A DNA stretch of 59,171 nucleotides from CAZJYI01 sp964550025 (lineage in GTDB: Bacteria; Verrucomicrobiota; Kiritimatiellia; UBA8416; CAYOBW01), in NCBI GenBank assembly GCA_964550025.1, contig CAZJYI010000062.1, positions 1-59,171 of the forward strand. The letters are read 5' to 3'. Every line of letters starts with the position of its first letter. Position 1 is the stretch's first letter. The translations under genes were made by a program, and so were the position numbers. This document shows, in pieces, positions 24,985 through 32,783 of the stretch. The notes below the pieces were generated by a model. It ran no database searches. It was not told where the DNA came from and saw nothing but the letters and a program-made list of their open reading frames with translations.

Positions 24985-25539
24985 ATGAAACGAGCCATTA
25001 TCACAACCGCACTGGTCGCATGTGCACTGGCACTGGCGGCAGTAGTAGGATGCAAATCGCCCCGGATCCGCATGGGGCGCTACGACGTGAAGATCACGCT
25101 CTCGCAATCGATGACCGATTCCACGGGAATGCTGCCCTCGGTAGAGGTGCACATCCTGGCGCTGGACGTGGTGCGGGGAAAGGCATTGCAGAGCCTGTCG
25201 ATGTCGGACTACTGGAATCCCAACCGCCCGAAGGACGACTACGTCAAGCACACCATGCATTTCGGCGAGGGGCATCCGCACTCGCGCATCCTGCGTCGTA
25301 GCGACCCGATCTGGACCGAATGGGACCGCGCCGGCGCTACTTGGCTGTTCGTACTGGCCGATCTCCCGGGCGTCTATGATGACAAAGACCACGTCCAGGA
25401 CCCGCGCCGGATGATTCTGCCCCTCGACCCGCGCGAATGGCGTGGTTACCGGGGCATCGACATCATGATCGAGCCCGGCGGCATCTACAATCTCACCCCA
25501 CGCGGCCGAACGACTGAAAAGAAGAAGAAGAAAGAGTAG
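24985..25539 (+). CDS. lipoprotein of unknown function
   Basis: A 184-residue exported lipoprotein. ATG at 24985 with AGGA five bases upstream. Signal peptide MKRAIITTALVACALALAAV with lipobox VVGC (Cys23). The mature part is a single compact domain (SVEVHILALDV, WTEWDRAGATWLFVLADLPG) with a Lys-rich C-terminus (KKKKKE). The length and strand-rich look recall TssJ-type secretion lipoproteins, but no decisive motif is seen and no other type VI genes are present. It probably shares a transcript with the kinase-like gene. Confidence 0.7.
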   Translation: MKRAIITTALVACALALAAVVGCKSPRIRMGRYDVKITLSQSMTDSTGMLPSVEVHILALDVVRGKALQSLSMSDYWNPNRPKDDYVKHTMHFGEGHPHSRILRRSDPIWTEWDRAGATWLFVLADLPGVYDDKDHVQDPRRMILPLDPREWRGYRGIDIMIEPGGIYNLTPRGRTTEKKKKKE

Positions 25540-25631
25540 TGGACGGCGCCGCCGCTGTTTCCATGCCTCTCACAGGCGTAAATGTGACGCGGAGCGCCGA
25601 GCCTGGAAGCGGGTAGTCGGTAACCTGTGTC

Positions 25632-25714
25632 CGGTGATCGGCTGACTGCTCACCCATGACCGATCACCGACAACTGATGACTGATCACTGATCACTGATC
25701 ACTGATGACTGGGC
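25632..25714. repeat. hairpin plus ACTGATC heptamer array between convergent genes
   Basis: CGGTGATCGG (25632-25641) and CCGATCACCG (25660-25669) are perfect 10-bp inverted arms with an 18-base loop. Overlapping them, ten in-phase heptamers run 25645-25714 (ACTGCTC, ACCCATG, ACCGATC, ACCGACA, then ACTGATG, three ACTGATC, ACTGATG, ACTGGGC). The element separates the convergent lipoprotein and amidase genes and may end both transcripts. Confidence 0.8.
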
Positions 25715-25719
25715 TCCGG

Positions 25720-26391
25720 TCACGGCAGGCTGATGCTCAGTTTGCGGATGTCGGACGCGGCGGGTTGCGAGCGCAGCCGTGCGATGTGCGGATAGAGGTT
25801 GCGGCCGGGGCACGCGCTGGCCCCGATATCACGGTGGCCGTAAACGCGCGTCGGAGTAATCGAGAAAGTCGTTCGGAGGGCGGACAGGAGTTTCTTCAAC
25901 GACGCGAGCTGCTTGGCCGACGGGCTCTGATCGTTGAAATTTCCCAGCAGCATCACACCGATGTTGCCCACGTTTCGCCCCAGCACGTGTGCCCCTTGGT
26001 ACAGCAGCCCGCGGCCTTCCCAGACCCGCCCCGCGTAATCCAGGATGAAGTGGTAGCCGATGTCCCCGTAGCGGCGGTTACGATGTCCGGCATAGATGCC
26101 TTCAATGTCGTGGATAACGGCGTTCTCGACGGTGTGGTAGTTCCGGGTGGCCCCCGAGTGATGCACGGTGATCTTGTCGTAGCGGGAAGCGCGTCGCAGC
26201 CGCTGGAGATCGGGCGCGGCGGGCGCCCACCGTTCCCGTTTCATGATGGAGAGCTCCACCTTGGAGAAATCAACCGCAAACTGGGTGGCGGACGCAGCCG
26301 CTCCGGCACCGAACGCGGCGGGAGCCGATGCCAGTGCGGGCAACGCGAATAGGCTCTGTTCAAGAAATCGTCTTCGAGAGCAGTCCTTCAT
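25720..26391 (-). CDS. exported N-acetylmuramoyl-L-alanine amidase / peptidoglycan-recognition protein
   Basis: A 223-residue protein. The ATG at 26391 overlaps the upstream stop (ATGA) and gives an N-terminus with a twin-arginine-like signal (CSRRRFLEQSLFALPALASA). The amidase_2/PGRP fold shows its zinc ligands: His in ITVHHSGA, the GYHFILDYAGRVWEGR core and His plus Cys in YGHRDIGASACPG. It cleaves or binds peptidoglycan stem peptides in the periplasm. It is third in a tightly coupled operon with nrdR and a hypothetical gene. Confidence 0.88.
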   Translation of the reverse strand: MKDCSRRRFLEQSLFALPALASAPAAFGAGAAASATQFAVDFSKVELSIMKRERWAPAAPDLQRLRRASRYDKITVHHSGATRNYHTVENAVIHDIEGIYAGHRNRRYGDIGYHFILDYAGRVWEGRGLLYQGAHVLGRNVGNIGVMLLGNFNDQSPSAKQLASLKKLLSALRTTFSITPTRVYGHRDIGASACPGRNLYPHIARLRSQPAASDIRKLSISLP

Positions 26392-26999
26392 ATGTCGAGG
26401 TCCATCACTACCGGGGTTGAAGACCAGTTGCGCTCTTCCCTGAGCAGCTCCAGCCGATTCAGGCAAACGGCCTTCACCTCCCGTGCAAAACAGGCAAGAT
26501 CCCTCTTGTTGTCCGTGTTCAGGAGCGACGAAGCCGCCACCGACACGTGACGAAGGCCGAGAACACCGCTTCCGCCCGTACCGTCCCATACCTCGGCAAC
26601 AGAGTCCAGCACCATGTTGAGGCAGTTGAAAAAGATGAGCTCGAGGGCCGTATCCTGCCGCACGGCGATTTGCTTGAGATCCACGACCCACATGGCCTCT
26701 CCACCGGTCACCTCCCACTCGGAGGGACGCACGAAACCGGTTCCGAACAGGAGCAGGCGATGTGCGGTTTTGCCTTCTCCCAGGGACGACAGCGCGTGAC
26801 TCGCCAGCATGACAAGGTGACTCCGGTCGACGACGCCGTCCCCGAGCTCCTCCAGGTAGAGTTCCACCGCACGTGCGATCTCCTCCACCGCGCCGGTTTC
26901 GCCGAGCATGTCGCCGCATACCGCATCGACTTCGGCGGCGATGTGCGACACAACAGCCGACGGCCGCTCGGGGACCTCGTTCTGCGGATTCCAGATCAT
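26388..26999 (-). CDS. hypothetical protein between nrdR and the amidase
   Basis: A 203-residue soluble protein without a signal peptide. It has helical, mixed-charge segments and a Trp-containing strand region (EWEVTGGEAMWVVDLKQIAV). No known motif is recognised. Four-base ATGA overlaps link it to nrdR (upstream) and to the amidase (downstream), so all three should be translated together. Confidence 0.7.
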   Translation of the reverse strand: MIWNPQNEVPERPSAVVSHIAAEVDAVCGDMLGETGAVEEIARAVELYLEELGDGVVDRSHLVMLASHALSSLGEGKTAHRLLLFGTGFVRPSEWEVTGGEAMWVVDLKQIAVRQDTALELIFFNCLNMVLDSVAEVWDGTGGSGVLGLRHVSVAASSLLNTDNKRDLACFAREVKAVCLNRLELLREERNWSSTPVVMDLDI

Positions 27000-27451
27000 G
27001 CTTTCCCTATGAGTCCCTCGACCGCGCTGAGGAACTGGTTCACGTCCTTGAATCGACGGTAAACGGAGGCGAAACGCACAAAGGCGACCTCGTCCATCTT
27101 TTCCAGCCGGTCCATGACTTTCTGGCCGATAACGTTGCTCGGGAGCTCGCGCTCGTACTCCGCCTCCAATTCGTCAATGATGGCGTCGACCACCCCGTCG
27201 ATATCGCCGGTGCCGATAGGACGCTTCTGGCACGCCCGTTCGATGCCGCTCAACAATTTGGCGCGGTTCAATTCCTCATGGCGACCATCGCGCTTGATGA
27301 CCCGCAGCTTGGCCTTGAGGATCTCTTCGTACGTCGTGAAACGATAGGTGCACCGCAGGCACATCCGTCGCCTGCGAATGACGGCCCCGTTCCTGGCCGA
27401 TCGGCTATCCGTCACCTTATCTTCAAGATGTCCGCATTTGGGACAACGCAT
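26996..27451 (-). CDS. nrdR: transcriptional repressor NrdR
   Basis: A 151-residue protein, normal for NrdR. The N-terminal zinc ribbon starts MRCPKCGHLEDKVTDSR (C3, C6) and continues MCLRCTYRFTTYE (C31, C34). The ATP-cone follows (VIKRDGRHEELNRAKLLSGI). The ATG at 27451 is fixed by this N-terminus and by GGGGAG upstream. NrdR senses dATP/ATP and represses ribonucleotide reductase genes. No nrd gene or clear pair of NrdR boxes is seen in the window. Confidence 0.95.
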   Translation of the reverse strand: MRCPKCGHLEDKVTDSRSARNGAVIRRRRMCLRCTYRFTTYEEILKAKLRVIKRDGRHEELNRAKLLSGIERACQKRPIGTGDIDGVVDAIIDELEAEYERELPSNVIGQKVMDRLEKMDEVAFVRFASVYRRFKDVNQFLSAVEGLIGKA

Positions 27452-27574
27452 ACGGGCACTCCCCAGCGCGGCAGCCACAGGCCCCTGTGTGCGGCCTGCA
27501 ACACCGAAACCAACAAACGCCGCCAAAGTGTAACGGAGACATTACGCTATTGCAAAACCATTTTTCCGGCATAC

Positions 27575-27604
27575 TTGACAGGCTCTTTTGAGCGCTGGTA
27601 GTAT
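27575..27604 (+). promoter_or_regulatory. sigma-70-type promoter of the FHA/PEGA pair
   Basis: TTGACA (27575-27580), 18-bp spacer, TAGTAT (27599-27604). The ATG is 13 bases beyond the -10 box, with GGAG between, so the leader is only about six bases. Confidence 0.6.
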
Positions 27605-27616
27605 GAACTGGAGATC

Positions 27617-28936
27617 ATGTCAGACATCATTCATCTCGAAGTTGTCCAGGGCGAAGACAAGGGCAAGACGATCACCCTTCCCGAGGAGGGAGGGCGTGTT
27701 GGGCGATCGTCAAAGAACGACGTCGTGCTCGCCGACCCCCTGCTTTCGCGACACCACTGCAGGGCATATTTCAGCCCGCAGGGCGACCTGTGGCTGGCCG
27801 ACCTGGGCAGCGCCAACCAGACGATCGTCAACGGCGTGACGATCCAGGACACGCGTCTTCACACGGGCGACCGCATCACGTTGGGCGACACGGTGATGCG
27901 GGTCGTCAACGATACGCTTCATCCCAGCCCCGAGGACATCGCGCCGGTCGGGACGGGGAGCCCGGTCGTCGATCTCGGATTCTCCGACGAGGAAGCCGCC
28001 GAGAGCGCGCCACGCCGGTTCAACCGCGCGCGCCTGATGCTGATCGCGTTCCTCGTGCTGCTCGTGGCTCTCGTCATTTGCGTACCCAGTATCCTGCGTA
28101 GGTTCATGCAGTCCGACATCGATGAGCCGCCCCCCGAACCGCCTGTGGCCGCGGTCGAGAAGATGGCCCTGGAGTACGAGAAGGTTGAAGCCGACGCGGA
28201 GAACATTTTCCGCTACCACCTGGTCATATCGACCGACGACCGCGTCACCGTCCGTATGGACGATCTGGCCAACAACCGGCACGTGCAGGAAACCAAGCAA
28301 CTGGATCGCCAACAGGTCGATACCCTCACGCGCGAGATCGTCGACATCGGTTTCTTTGACGGGCTGGCCGAGGAGTACCTGGGGGTGGAGCCCGACATTC
28401 TGAATCAGTGGGACCTCCGCGTCACGGTGGGGCGCAGGACGCACCGCTGCCGTGTGCGCAACCGCGTCGAGCCCAAGCTGTTCCGTCAGATTCGCGAGCG
28501 CATCGAGACCTTCGGCCAGGCCGAGCTCGACCTCTGGGCGACCCAATTCCCCACCGAGAAACTGCTGGAGATGGCCCGGGAGGCCTTCCTCCTCGGCAAG
28601 AAGCTCTTCGACGAACGGGAGGTCAAGTACGGCAACCTGGCCGCCGCCATCCGCAGCTTCCGCGAGGCCAACTTCAACCTGCAGAGCGTGGAGGAGAAGC
28701 CCGCCTACTTCGGCGAGATCCTCTCCGCCGTTCGCGACTGCGAGGCCGAGCTGGACCGGCGCCACGAGGAGCACAACTTCCGCGCCGTGCGGGCCATGAA
28801 GAACCACCTGTACGAGGAGGCGGCCCACGAGCTGCGCATCCTGCTCGAGATGATTCCGGACAGGGAGGACGAGCGCAACCGCGAGGCGCGGAACCGCCTG
28901 TTGGAGATCGAAACGCGCCTACAGCGGCAACGTTGA
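27617..28936 (+). CDS. FHA-domain membrane protein
   Basis: A 439-residue protein. The N-terminal FHA domain (residues ~5-97) has the phosphothreonine-binding signature: GRSSKND (29-35), LSRHHC (43-48) and NQTIVNG (67-73). A transmembrane helix lies at ~139-160 (LMLIAFLVLLVALVICVPSIL). The ~280-residue C-terminal part would be outside: a beta-rich region (~185-300), then helices. FHA domains bind phosphorylated Thr on partners, so a Ser/Thr kinase should act on its cytoplasmic ligand; none that looks active is in the window. The PEGA gene follows 23 bases later. Confidence 0.88.
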   Translation: MSDIIHLEVVQGEDKGKTITLPEEGGRVGRSSKNDVVLADPLLSRHHCRAYFSPQGDLWLADLGSANQTIVNGVTIQDTRLHTGDRITLGDTVMRVVNDTLHPSPEDIAPVGTGSPVVDLGFSDEEAAESAPRRFNRARLMLIAFLVLLVALVICVPSILRRFMQSDIDEPPPEPPVAAVEKMALEYEKVEADAENIFRYHLVISTDDRVTVRMDDLANNRHVQETKQLDRQQVDTLTREIVDIGFFDGLAEEYLGVEPDILNQWDLRVTVGRRTHRCRVRNRVEPKLFRQIRERIETFGQAELDLWATQFPTEKLLEMAREAFLLGKKLFDEREVKYGNLAAAIRSFREANFNLQSVEEKPAYFGEILSAVRDCEAELDRRHEEHNFRAVRAMKNHLYEEAAHELRILLEMIPDREDERNREARNRLLEIETRLQRQR

Positions 28937-28959
28937 CGGCAGGAAGGAACGCCGAAACC

Positions 28960-30300
28960 ATGTGGATGCTGAGACAACTGGCGCTGGGGACGGCGGCGGC
29001 TCTGGTCTGCATTGCGCAGGTTCCCGCCCAGGAGGCGCCGTGCGAAATGCGGGTCACCTCGCAGCCCGAGGGAGCCCTGATATCCTGCGACGGCGTCATG
29101 CGGGACGCAGCGCCCCTGGTCATCTCGGATCTGGCGCCGGGGCAGCATCTGATCGTGGCATCCAAGCAGGGCTACAACGACGCACGGCACACGCTCGAAC
29201 TGGCACAGGCCGGCCAACGGGTAGCCGTGGAATTGAAGCTCGAACCCATCCTGGGGTTGATCCTGGTTACTTCCGAGCCCGGTGGCGCTACCGTCGAGAT
29301 CGACGGAGCCAACCGCGGGGAAACGCCCCTGCTCCTGACCGATCTCCCGATCGGCTCCTACCGGATGAAGCTGGCCCTCGGCGGTTGTCGCGATCACGAG
29401 ATCGACCTCAAAGTGGATTCGCGCACCCCCCGAAAGGAAACGGTCGTACTGGCCTCCAATTCGGCAGCGCTGGATCTCAGTTCAGATCCCTCCGGGGCGC
29501 GGGTGGTGCTGAACGGCGTGGATCGCGGCTCCACGCCCTGCGTACTGGAGCAAATCCCCGAGGGAGACAGTGTCCTGGAACTGAGCATCGACGGGTGCGA
29601 GGCTTACCGACAGGAGCTCAAGCTGCACGCGGGTGAACGGCAAACGCTCACGGCCGTCTTGAAACCCATTCCCGCCAAGCTGACGCTGGTTTCCATCCCC
29701 GCGGGAGCCAGGATCTATGTTAACAATCAGTTCAAGGGCGAAGCGCCGTTCACCCTCAGCGGTCTCGAGCCCGGCAGCTACCGCCTGCGGGCCGAGCTGG
29801 TGGCTCACGAGCCCCTCGCCCGCACGATCTTCCTGGAGCGCGCCAGCGAGATAACCGAAGAGTTCCGTCTCACGCCCAACTGCGGCGCCCTGGAGATCGT
29901 CACTGCCCCGGCAGGCGTAAAGGTCTTCGTAGACGGGAAGGACTCGGGAACGACCACCGCCAAGATCGGGGAGACTGACCGCGTCTCCGACGCGCTGCAC
30001 ATCGAGCTCGTGCCCATCGGCACGCGCCGCGTCAAGCTCACCAAGAAGGGCCATTTCTCCAAGGAGGTCTCGATTGTCGTCGAGCGCGACAAGACCGCAA
30101 CCGTACACCAGTCGCTCAAACGGCGCTTCATTCCGAACTGCGAGGTGCGCACTGCAACTGACGTCATCCGCGGGGTCTTGATTGAGGTCGACCCGCGCGG
30201 CAACGTGAAACTGGAGATTCGGCCCGGCATCATGCGCACCGTTGAGGCCGGGGAAATCGTCTCCCGCCGCGTGTTGCGGGGTGACGGGGCTACGGAGTAG
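28960..30300 (+). CDS. exported PEGA-repeat protein
   Basis: A 446-residue protein with signal peptide (residues 1-23, ending VPAQ). About five PEGA-type repeats follow, each with the pattern S-x-P-x-GA-x-(3)-DG-x(4)-TP: SEPGGATVEIDGANRGETPL, SDPSGARVVLNGVDRGSTPC, SIPAGARIYVNNQFKGEAPF and TAPAGVKVFVDGKDSGTTTA are the clearest. PEGA domains are extracytoplasmic surface or wall modules. The C-terminal ~50 residues differ (CEVRTATDVIRG). It sits in one operon with the FHA protein, whose outer domain it may bind. Confidence 0.88.
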   Translation: MWMLRQLALGTAAALVCIAQVPAQEAPCEMRVTSQPEGALISCDGVMRDAAPLVISDLAPGQHLIVASKQGYNDARHTLELAQAGQRVAVELKLEPILGLILVTSEPGGATVEIDGANRGETPLLLTDLPIGSYRMKLALGGCRDHEIDLKVDSRTPRKETVVLASNSAALDLSSDPSGARVVLNGVDRGSTPCVLEQIPEGDSVLELSIDGCEAYRQELKLHAGERQTLTAVLKPIPAKLTLVSIPAGARIYVNNQFKGEAPFTLSGLEPGSYRLRAELVAHEPLARTIFLERASEITEEFRLTPNCGALEIVTAPAGVKVFVDGKDSGTTTAKIGETDRVSDALHIELVPIGTRRVKLTKKGHFSKEVSIVVERDKTATVHQSLKRRFIPNCEVRTATDVIRGVLIEVDPRGNVKLEIRPGIMRTVEAGEIVSRRVLRGDGATE

Positions 30301-30354
30301 TACGCGGCATTCAATCTCGACGGCTCAGAACCTGCCTACGGGTAAAGGGTTGTT

Positions 30355-31047
30355 CTACCGTGTGGAGGTGCCGCCCCCCATCTCGCTCTGCACCCAGTTT
30401 ACGGCGTGCTGCATCAACTCGGCGGCATTGCGCAGCTTGAGCTTGCGCTTGATGTGCCCGCGGTGGGTTTCAACCGTCTTCACGCTAAGATGCAGCATCT
30501 CGGCGATGGCGCGAGCCGGCTTGCCCCGCCCGATCAACTCGAAGACTTCGAGCTCGCGGTCGCTGAGGTTTTCCAGGCCGACCCGTCCGCGCCTGCCGCG
30601 TTTGCCGTCGAGGAAGTCGCGCAGCATACGTGAGGCGATCGCCTCGCTGACGTATAGGTCGCCTCTTACGACCGTACGCACCGCCTTGACGACGGTTTCG
30701 GCGACTTCCTGCTTCATGACATAGCCGTTCGCCCCGGCTCTGAGCGCACGCTCGGCATACAGCGACTCGTCGTGCATAGACAGTACAAGAACAGGGAGCT
30801 CCTGGTTCGTGCTGCGTATGGCCTTCGTCAGCTCGATGCCGTTCAACGTCTCAAGGGAGATATCTACAATGGTGACATCGGGCTTGAGCTCCTCGATCTT
30901 CTCGAGGGCTTCTGCCGCGCTTCCCGCCTCGCCACACACGATCAGGTCGTGCTCCTGGTTCAGCATCTGCTGCAATCCGTGCCTGACTATCGGGTGGTCG
31001 TCAACGATCAAGACGCGTTTCTTGGGGCTGCTGTCGCTGTCGGTCAT
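30355..31047 (-). CDS. NarL/FixJ-family response regulator
   Basis: A 230-residue regulator. The receiver domain has DDH (D16, D17), phospho-acceptor D62 in TIVDISLETLNG, Ser in VLSMHD and Lys in YVMKQE. The LuxR-type helix-turn-helix is LSDRELEVFELIGRGKPARAI then VKTVETHRGHI (~152-205). It would activate or repress genes when phosphorylated. It is convergent with the PEGA gene and divergent from the signalling island that starts at 31473, whose kinases are candidate donors. Confidence 0.93.
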   Translation of the reverse strand: MTDSDSSPKKRVLIVDDHPIVRHGLQQMLNQEHDLIVCGEAGSAAEALEKIEELKPDVTIVDISLETLNGIELTKAIRSTNQELPVLVLSMHDESLYAERALRAGANGYVMKQEVAETVVKAVRTVVRGDLYVSEAIASRMLRDFLDGKRGRRGRVGLENLSDRELEVFELIGRGKPARAIAEMLHLSVKTVETHRGHIKRKLKLRNAAELMQHAVNWVQSEMGGGTSTR

Positions 31048-31313
31048 CGTTCTCCGGCGCTCCTCTCGGGCGTGCTTCTTGACGCCACCTCCACACGTTC
31101 ATCGCCCCTGCCACCCCCCGGAAAAGCGCATCTCGCCGCACCTTCCCGGAACACTCAAGCCTCACAAGAGCTGAATTGGCAATTCAGCCGTTTGTATTGT
31201 TAGCCGCAATGCCTTACGTGTGTCAAGTTCTCTCTCGTCGAGGGTCTGGCGGATGTCCGAGACGCGGCACCAAGCGTTGAATGCTGACTGCATGTGAGGG
31301 ATAACCGCAGGCA

Positions 31314-31347
31314 TGTCTCATCAAAACACCTACGAAAAAATGAGACA
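31314..31347. promoter_or_regulatory. 8-bp inverted repeat in the signalling-island promoter region
   Basis: TGTCTCAT (31314-31321) and ATGAGACA (31340-31347) are perfect arms 18 bases apart, and a third TCTCAT half-site follows at 31358. The element lies in the 425-bp divergent spacer 31048-31472, which has no gene. It looks like an operator for a dimeric regulator, possibly the adjacent NarL-type protein. Confidence 0.4.
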
Positions 31348-31472
31348 CAAAGTGGGTTCTCATTCTGCTGGAAATGCGCTATCTTTGCTAACAGACTGTA
31401 AGGGTAGTTGGTCAACAGCGGATCTTTCTGGGGTCCGGGGTGGAGACGCTACACGGCTACAAGGGGTGAGAG

Positions 31473-31928
31473 ATGTCGGCGTTCGGTATGCAGGAAAAGG
31501 GTGCAAGACGCACGGTGCTGATGGCAGATGACGATCCCGAGGATTTGCTGCTGATCAGGGATGCGTTCAAGAAGGCCGGTCTTTCCCACGCACTTCGCAC
31601 GGTCGAAAACGGCGAGGCACTTCTCGATTACCTCAACGCACCGCCGGAAGGCGAAGAGAGGCCGGACCTCATTCTCCTCGACCTGAACATGCCCCGCAAG
31701 GACGGGCGCGAAGCATTGGCGGCCATCAAGGGCAATCCCGACTTGCGTCGCATACCAACGGTCGTTCTCACGACTTCGACACGAGAAGAAGATGTGCGTC
31801 AGTGCTACGACCTCGGAGCCAATTCCTACATCAGAAAGCCGCTCACATTTGAGAACCTGGTTGAATTCACGGAAATCCTGCAGCTCTACTGGTTCGAGGT
31901 CGTGGAATTGCCGCCACGATCGGCATAG
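31473..31928 (+). CDS. single-domain response regulator (Rcp1-like)
   Basis: A 151-residue stand-alone receiver. Acidic pocket DDDPED, phospho-acceptor D70 in LILLDLNMPRKDGREAL, Thr in VVLTTSTREEDV and Lys in NSYIRKPLTFENL. The insertion after the first helix and the LYWFEVVELP tail are those of Rcp1-type regulators, which pair with phytochrome-like kinases. GGGGTGAG precedes the ATG. Such proteins shuttle phosphoryl groups and lack an output domain. Confidence 0.9.
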   Translation: MSAFGMQEKGARRTVLMADDDPEDLLLIRDAFKKAGLSHALRTVENGEALLDYLNAPPEGEERPDLILLDLNMPRKDGREALAAIKGNPDLRRIPTVVLTTSTREEDVRQCYDLGANSYIRKPLTFENLVEFTEILQLYWFEVVELPPRSA

Positions 31929-31962
31929 CGGAGACAGGCTGCTTGCGTGACGGGGAGAACAC

Positions 31963-32730
31963 ATGAAGGACAAGCGCATCCTGCTGGTTGACGACAACAA
32001 GAACCTGCTGATCACCGTGGGAGACTATCTATCCTTCAGCGGGTTCATTGTTGAAACCGCCAAATCGGGCGAGGAGGCCCTCAAGAAACTGGAGAAGTTC
32101 AATCCGGAACTGATCATCCTGGACATCAGCATGCCGGGAATGGGCGGTGTCGGTTTCCTGAAGCGCATCGCGGATGAAGACGACCGTCCCAAGTATCCCG
32201 TGCTGGTCCTCACCGCCAGGTCGGCGATGGAAGAGTTCTTCAGCACTATCGCCGTTGACGGTTTCCTGAGCAAGCCGTGCTCCGAAGACAAGCTCGTTCA
32301 GAGAATACGAGAAATCCTGACAAAGCAGCAGGTGGAGGAGACCCAGTCCGTCCGCTCTTCGAAGCGCGTTCTTCTGGGGGAAGACGACGAACGCATCATC
32401 AACGACATTCGACGCATTTTCGTGGGCTACGGGTACGAAATCGAGGTCATCACCAATGGTCCCGACATCCTGGAACGAGCCCCCGTTTCCATGCCGGACG
32501 TCATCCTCGTGAAGGAGATCCTGCCACGTATGAACGGCGGGGTCGTCGCCTCCCTCGTTGGCACCATGGCAAGCACACGCTCAATCCCGGTCGTCCTCTA
32601 CGATGAAACACGTACGACGGAAGAACAGCAGAAGTACGGCGTGCGCGTACCACCGGGTGTAAAGAAGTTCGTCGCGACTTCGAGAGCCACGGACCTGCTG
32701 CACGCCGTGCAGAATGCGCTGGGGTCTTGA
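31963..32730 (+). CDS. double-receiver response regulator, second receiver degenerate
   Basis: A 255-residue protein with two receiver domains. The first (~4-120) is complete: VDDN, D54 in LIILDISMPGMGG, LTAR and SKP. The second (~134-252) keeps GEDDE but has Lys184 where the phospho-acceptor Asp should be (VILVKEILPRMNGG), so it should not be phosphorylated. It may act as a fixed protein-binding domain. GGGGAG precedes the ATG; it follows the first regulator by 34 bases and precedes a kinase. Confidence 0.88.
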   Translation: MKDKRILLVDDNKNLLITVGDYLSFSGFIVETAKSGEEALKKLEKFNPELIILDISMPGMGGVGFLKRIADEDDRPKYPVLVLTARSAMEEFFSTIAVDGFLSKPCSEDKLVQRIREILTKQQVEETQSVRSSKRVLLGEDDERIINDIRRIFVGYGYEIEVITNGPDILERAPVSMPDVILVKEILPRMNGGVVASLVGTMASTRSIPVVLYDETRTTEEQQKYGVRVPPGVKKFVATSRATDLLHAVQNALGS

Positions 32731-32783
32731 CAAGGGCACGTGAGGTCCGACATTGTTTAGCCGGGAGAAGCCAAGAGTACGCG

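Noticed and set aside
24985..25539. Lipoprotein as TssJ of a type VI secretion system
   Set aside because: Size and look fit, but there is no decisive motif and no tss gene in the window.
31355..31368. GG-N10-GC spacing before the signalling island
   Set aside because: The -24 element lacks the CAC after GG, so it is too weak to call sigma-54.
32727..32783. TTG start giving 19 extra residues on the PAS kinase
   Set aside because: The ATG at 32784 is closer to a ribosome-binding site and the extra residues are not domain-like.
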